From positions 1 through 7,918 of the forward strand of contig PXDA01000090.1 of assembly GCA_003566505.1 (NCBI GenBank): 7,918 nt of DNA, given 5' to 3'. Positions 5,789 through 7,918 of the stretch are shown here, in pieces. Below the pieces are notes generated by a model. That model had not been told where the DNA came from. It ran no database searches and saw only the letters and a list, made by a program, of their open reading frames with translations. This DNA is from Mollicutes bacterium. Its GTDB lineage: Bacteria > Bacillota_I > Bacilli_A > RF39 > UBA660. Positions within the stretch are counted from its first letter, which is position 1; each line of letters begins with the position of its first letter. The translations under genes and the position numbers were made by a program.

Positions 5789-7219
5789 GTGCAAAAACCA
5801 AATTTACAACAAGCCAAAAAAAGAAGTAATAAAAAGGTACCAGTAATAAATGATTTTGTTATTGATGATAAATTATTAGCTTTAGGCCTGCATAAAAAAT
5901 ATTTTATTAAAACTTATGGTTGTCAAATGAATGAGCATGATAGTGAAAAAATCGCTGCTATGTTAGAAAAAATGCAATTTCAAGTTGCTTCCAATATGGA
6001 AGAAGCTGATGTTATTATTTTAAATAGTTGTTCCATTCGCGAAAATGCTCATAATAAAGTATTTGGTATGATTGGTCAATTAAAACAATTAAAAGAAAAA
6101 AAAGAAGACTTAATTTTGGTTTTATGTGGTTGTATGCCACAAGAAGAAATTGTTGTTAATAAAATATTGACCAAGTATGAGTGGTTAGATATAGTTTTTG
6201 GTACGCATAATATTATTAATTTCCCTAATTTGCTTGCAAAGTGTATTGATGAGCGAAAACCACAAATTGAAGTTTTTAGCAAAGAAGGCGAAATTTATGA
6301 ATCATTACCAGTCAAAAGAGAATACCCTCATAAAGCATGGGTTAATATTATGTTCGGTTGTGATAAGTTTTGTGCTTATTGTATTGTTCCTTATACCCGT
6401 GGTAAACAAAGAAGTCGCACGCGGCAATATATTTTAAAAGAAATTAAAAAGTTAATTGCGGGGGGCTGTTGGGAAGTGACGTTGTTAGGTCAAAATGTGA
6501 ATGCTTATGGGAAGGATTTATCGGAAAATTATTATTTTGCTGATTTATTGAATGATATAGGCAAATTAGATATAGCAAGAGTGCGATTTATGACTAATCA
6601 TCCTTGGGATTTAAATGATGATATTATCAAAGCGATGCAACAAAATGATAATATTATGCCCCATATTCACCTGCCCCTACAATCAGGTTCTGATCGCATT
6701 TTACAAAAAATGAATCGCAATTATACGAAGGATGAATATATAAAACTATATTTTAAATTAAAAGAAGCTATTCCGAATATTTGTATATCGACTGATATTA
6801 TTGTTGGTTTTCCAGGGGAAGAAGCAAAAGATTTTAGCGAAACACTCGCGGTCGTTAATAAATGTCAATTTGACTATGCCTTTACATTTATCTTTTCAAA
6901 GCGGGAAGGAACACCAGCTGCGGCAATGGCTGATAAAACACTACGTGAGGAAAAAGAAGCCCGCTTGCAAAAATTAAATAAATACATTAGTGCTTATACT
7001 TTAAACAGTAATATGCAATTTAAAAATACAACCGTTCGGGTATTAGTTGATGGTTTTAGTGCTAAAAATAAAGCAGTTTTGACTGGCTATAGTGAAAATA
7101 TGAAACGGGTTAATTTTTATGGTGATGAACAATTGATTGGTCAAATTGTGCCGGTTAAAATAACGGAAGTAAAAACATGGAGTTTATTTGGTGAAATAGT
7201 GTCAACCAAAAAAGGTTGA
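5789..7219 (+). CDS. miaB: tRNA-2-methylthio-N6-dimethylallyladenosine synthase
   Basis: MiaB is a radical SAM methylthiotransferase that converts i6A37 to ms2i6A37 in tRNAs reading U-starting codons, downstream of MiaA. It has 476 residues. The order is an N-terminal lysine-rich extension (1-36), as in other low-GC Gram-positive MiaB proteins, then the UPF0004/MTTase domain with cluster ligands Cys45 (TYGCQMNEHDSE), Cys81 (LNSCSIRENA) and Cys115 (CGCMPQE). The radical SAM core has Cys191, Cys195 and Cys198 (GCDKFCAYCIVPYTRG), with HLPLQSGSDRILQKMNR (294-310) and STDIIVGFPGE (334-344), and a TRAM domain covers about 411-474. These motifs favour MiaB over the paralogue MtaB. The start is GTG 5789, with GGGGG (5777-5781) 7 bases upstream; an overlapping ATG at 5787 is in another frame and soon stops. 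All cluster ligands are present, so the enzyme should be active. It is probably cotranscribed with the RNase J-like gene. Confidence 0.97.
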   Translation: MQKPNLQQAKKRSNKKVPVINDFVIDDKLLALGLHKKYFIKTYGCQMNEHDSEKIAAMLEKMQFQVASNMEEADVIILNSCSIRENAHNKVFGMIGQLKQLKEKKEDLILVLCGCMPQEEIVVNKILTKYEWLDIVFGTHNIINFPNLLAKCIDERKPQIEVFSKEGEIYESLPVKREYPHKAWVNIMFGCDKFCAYCIVPYTRGKQRSRTRQYILKEIKKLIAGGCWEVTLLGQNVNAYGKDLSENYYFADLLNDIGKLDIARVRFMTNHPWDLNDDIIKAMQQNDNIMPHIHLPLQSGSDRILQKMNRNYTKDEYIKLYFKLKEAIPNICISTDIIVGFPGEEAKDFSETLAVVNKCQFDYAFTFIFSKREGTPAAAMADKTLREEKEARLQKLNKYISAYTLNSNMQFKNTTVRVLVDGFSAKNKAVLTGYSENMKRVNFYGDEQLIGQIVPVKITEVKTWSLFGEIVSTKKG

Positions 7220-7221
7220 CA
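7200..7221 (+). other. Perfect inverted repeat over the miaB stop codon
   Basis: TGTCAACC (7200-7207) pairs with GGTTGACA (7214-7221) around an all-A six-base loop. The miaB stop TGA (7217-7219) and the whole -35 hexamer of the rpsP promoter lie in the 3' arm. A run of five T (7229-7233) follows only after seven mixed bases, so it is a poor intrinsic terminator; an mRNA 3'-end stabiliser or an operator are alternatives. Confidence 0.6.
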
Positions 7222-7244
7222 AGAGATATTTTTGGTGTTAAGAT
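7216..7244 (+). promoter_or_regulatory. Strong promoter for rpsP-khpA
   Basis: A perfect -35 TTGACA (7216-7221), a 17-base spacer and -10 TAAGAT (7239-7244) preceded by TGT give an extended -10 promoter, as expected for a ribosomal protein operon. The predicted start is near 7250, leaving a leader of about 19 bases that contains the GGAGG ribosome binding site (7256-7260). The -35 hexamer contains the miaB stop codon. Confidence 0.78.
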
Positions 7245-7268
7245 GTTATTTGATTGGAGGAAAGAAAT

Positions 7269-7547
7269 ATGGCTGTAAAATTAAGATTAAAGCGAATGGG
7301 TGCTAAAGGAAGACCTTTTTATCGTATAGTTGCCGCTGATGCTAGAAGTCCCCGTGATGGGCGTTTTATTGAAACGCTTGGAACTTATGATCCAATTGTT
7401 GAACCAGCGGAAATTAAATTGAATGAAGAATTAGCATTAAGTTGGTTACAAAAAGGTGCACAACCAACGGATACTGTTCGTAGTTTATTAAGTAAACAAG
7501 GTATTATGAAAAAATACCATGAAGAAAAAAAGAAAGGTAAAAAATGA
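7269..7547 (+). CDS. rpsP: 30S ribosomal protein bS16
   Basis: bS16 is a small-subunit protein that binds 16S rRNA and aids 30S assembly. The 92-residue product begins MAVKLRLKRMGAKGRPFYRI and continues with ARSPRDGRFIETLGTYDP (25-42), the classic bS16 signature, and it ends in a basic tail (KKKGKK) suited to rRNA contact. An in-frame TTG at 7254 would extend it by five residues, but it would cover the Shine-Dalgarno GGAGG (7256-7260). ATG 7269, 8 bases after that site, is therefore the start. The stop TGA overlaps the khpA start as ATGA, which implies translational coupling. The dedicated promoter overlaps the end of miaB. Confidence 0.98.
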   Translation: MAVKLRLKRMGAKGRPFYRIVAADARSPRDGRFIETLGTYDPIVEPAEIKLNEELALSWLQKGAQPTDTVRSLLSKQGIMKKYHEEKKKGKK

Positions 7548-7786
7548 AATTATTAGAATTAACAGAATTTTTGATAAAGAAAATTGTAAGTGATCCCGAT
7601 ACCGTTTCTTTAAAACAATTTGAAGAAGATGAGGAAATTATCATTGAAGTATTAGTAGATGAAAAAGATATGGGACAAGTGATTGGTCGAGGCGGTAAAA
7701 CAGCTAATGCGATTAGAACGATTGTACAAGCCGCTGCTTATCAAGATACAAAAAAAAGAATTAAAATTAATATCGATTCAATGTAA
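7544..7786 (+). CDS. khpA: KH-domain RNA-binding protein KhpA (YlqC family)
   Basis: A one-domain KH protein of 80 residues, the usual size for KhpA/YlqC, which binds RNA and in streptococci works with KhpB in control of cell division and elongation. The KH core is visible as strand IIIEVLVDEKDMGQVIG (32-48), the GxxG loop GRGG (48-51) with flanking KTANAIRTIVQAAA, and the final strand KRIKINID (71-78). Both glycines of GxxG are intact, so RNA binding is expected. Its start overlaps the rpsP stop (ATGA). In Bacillus the operon continues with ylqD, rimM, trmD and rplS; here a terminator overlaps its stop codon and none of these genes follows in the visible sequence. Confidence 0.95.
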   Translation: MKLLELTEFLIKKIVSDPDTVSLKQFEEDEEIIIEVLVDEKDMGQVIGRGGKTANAIRTIVQAAAYQDTKKRIKINIDSM

Positions 7787-7799
7787 TCGATATTTTTTT
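7769..7799 (+). terminator. Intrinsic terminator of rpsP-khpA
   Basis: AATATCGATT (7769-7778) and AATCGATATT (7785-7794) form a perfect 10-bp stem with a six-base loop, followed directly by a run of seven T (7793-7799). The khpA stop codon TAA (7784-7786) lies at the loop/3'-arm boundary, so the hairpin starts within the coding sequence. The stem is AT-rich but perfect. Confidence 0.82.
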
Positions 7800-7800
7800 G

Positions 7801-7829
7801 TTCAATTTTGTTTGATAAATTGGTAAAAT
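7801..7829 (+). promoter_or_regulatory. Possible promoter for the gene at 7849
   Basis: An extended -10, TGG then TAAAAT (7824-7829), sits directly after the khpA terminator. The best -35 at a 17-base spacing is only TTCAAT (7801-7806). The position between a terminator and a new gene supports it; the -35 is weak. Confidence 0.45.
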
Positions 7830-7848
7830 AAATAAAGGAGATGATATT

Positions 7849-7918
7849 GTGAATTTATTTCAAAAAGAAAAATACCAGGTGGGACTTGGCGAAGGTACTA
7901 ATATTGCGCTTTGTACTG
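7849..7918 (+). CDS. Start of an unidentified gene (runs off the window)
   Basis: Only the first 23 codons are present, starting from GTG 7849 and reading MNLFQKEKYQVGLGEG, then TNIALCT, with no stop before the window ends. A Shine-Dalgarno AAAGGAG (7834-7840), 8 bases upstream, supports this start; an adjacent TTG in another frame meets a stop at once. The N-terminus is neither a signal peptide nor a membrane helix. It does not look like RimM or TrmD, the usual next genes after khpA. I cannot name a family from so little sequence. Confidence 0.6.
   Translation, partial: MNLFQKEKYQVGLGEGTNIALCT

Noticed and set aside
6076..6437. Small open frames on both strands inside miaB
   Set aside because: They overlap the well-conserved miaB coding sequence, whose motifs confirm the reading frame.
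1..7918. UGA as tryptophan (Mycoplasma code)
   Set aside because: Conserved genes (tgt, miaB, rpsP) end at TGA where their families normally end, and Trp is encoded by TGG throughout.

Overview
The window is a strongly AT-rich, gene-dense stretch with every gene on the + strand. The gene set (a YneF/UPF0154 protein directly after transketolase, an RNase J-family protein, MiaB with a long N-terminus, rpsP followed by khpA) and the purine-rich GGAGG-type ribosome binding sites point to a low-GC Bacillota/Mycoplasmatota-type bacterium. An uncultured member of the Erysipelotrichales/RF39/Acholeplasma-like groups is my best guess; this is inference, not proof. TGA is used as a stop (tgt, the STAS ORF, miaB and rpsP all end in TGA) and Trp is TGG, so the code is standard rather than the Mycoplasma code.

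Layout. 1-894 is the C-terminal half of transketolase, cut by the window edge. It is followed by the small membrane protein YneF (946-1170), the same order as tkt-yneE-yneF in Bacillus. A terminator-like hairpin and a good sigma-A-type promoter fill the 146-base gap before tgt (queuosine tRNA-guanine transglycosylase, 1317-2423). Next come a 64-aa protein I do not recognise (2434-2628), a 399-aa signal-peptide/stalk/C-terminal-anchor surface protein (2676-3875), and a short STAS-like protein overlapping its end (3862-4101). A strong extended -10 promoter, built into the end of the STAS ORF, then precedes a full-length RNase J-family protein (4137-5777). Nearly all of its catalytic motifs are altered, so it looks like a J2-type pseudoenzyme. 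miaB (5789-7219) follows it closely. Another strong promoter overlaps the miaB stop codon and drives rpsP-khpA (7269-7786), which overlap by ATGA and end in an intrinsic terminator. A new gene starts at 7849 and runs off the window.

Functional theme. Most genes serve RNA and translation: two tRNA anticodon-loop modifiers (Tgt at position 34, MiaB at position 37), an RNase J homologue, ribosomal protein bS16 and the KH protein KhpA. The surface protein and the truncated STAS protein between them are the accessory, poorly understood part.

Most notable points: the degenerate RNase J, the shortened STAS domain with Glu where SpoIIAA has its phospho-Ser, the unknown anchored surface protein, and repeated embedding of stop codons inside promoter, terminator or Shine-Dalgarno elements. 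I found no RNA genes, CRISPR arrays, insertion sequences or gene-free stretches over 300 bases.
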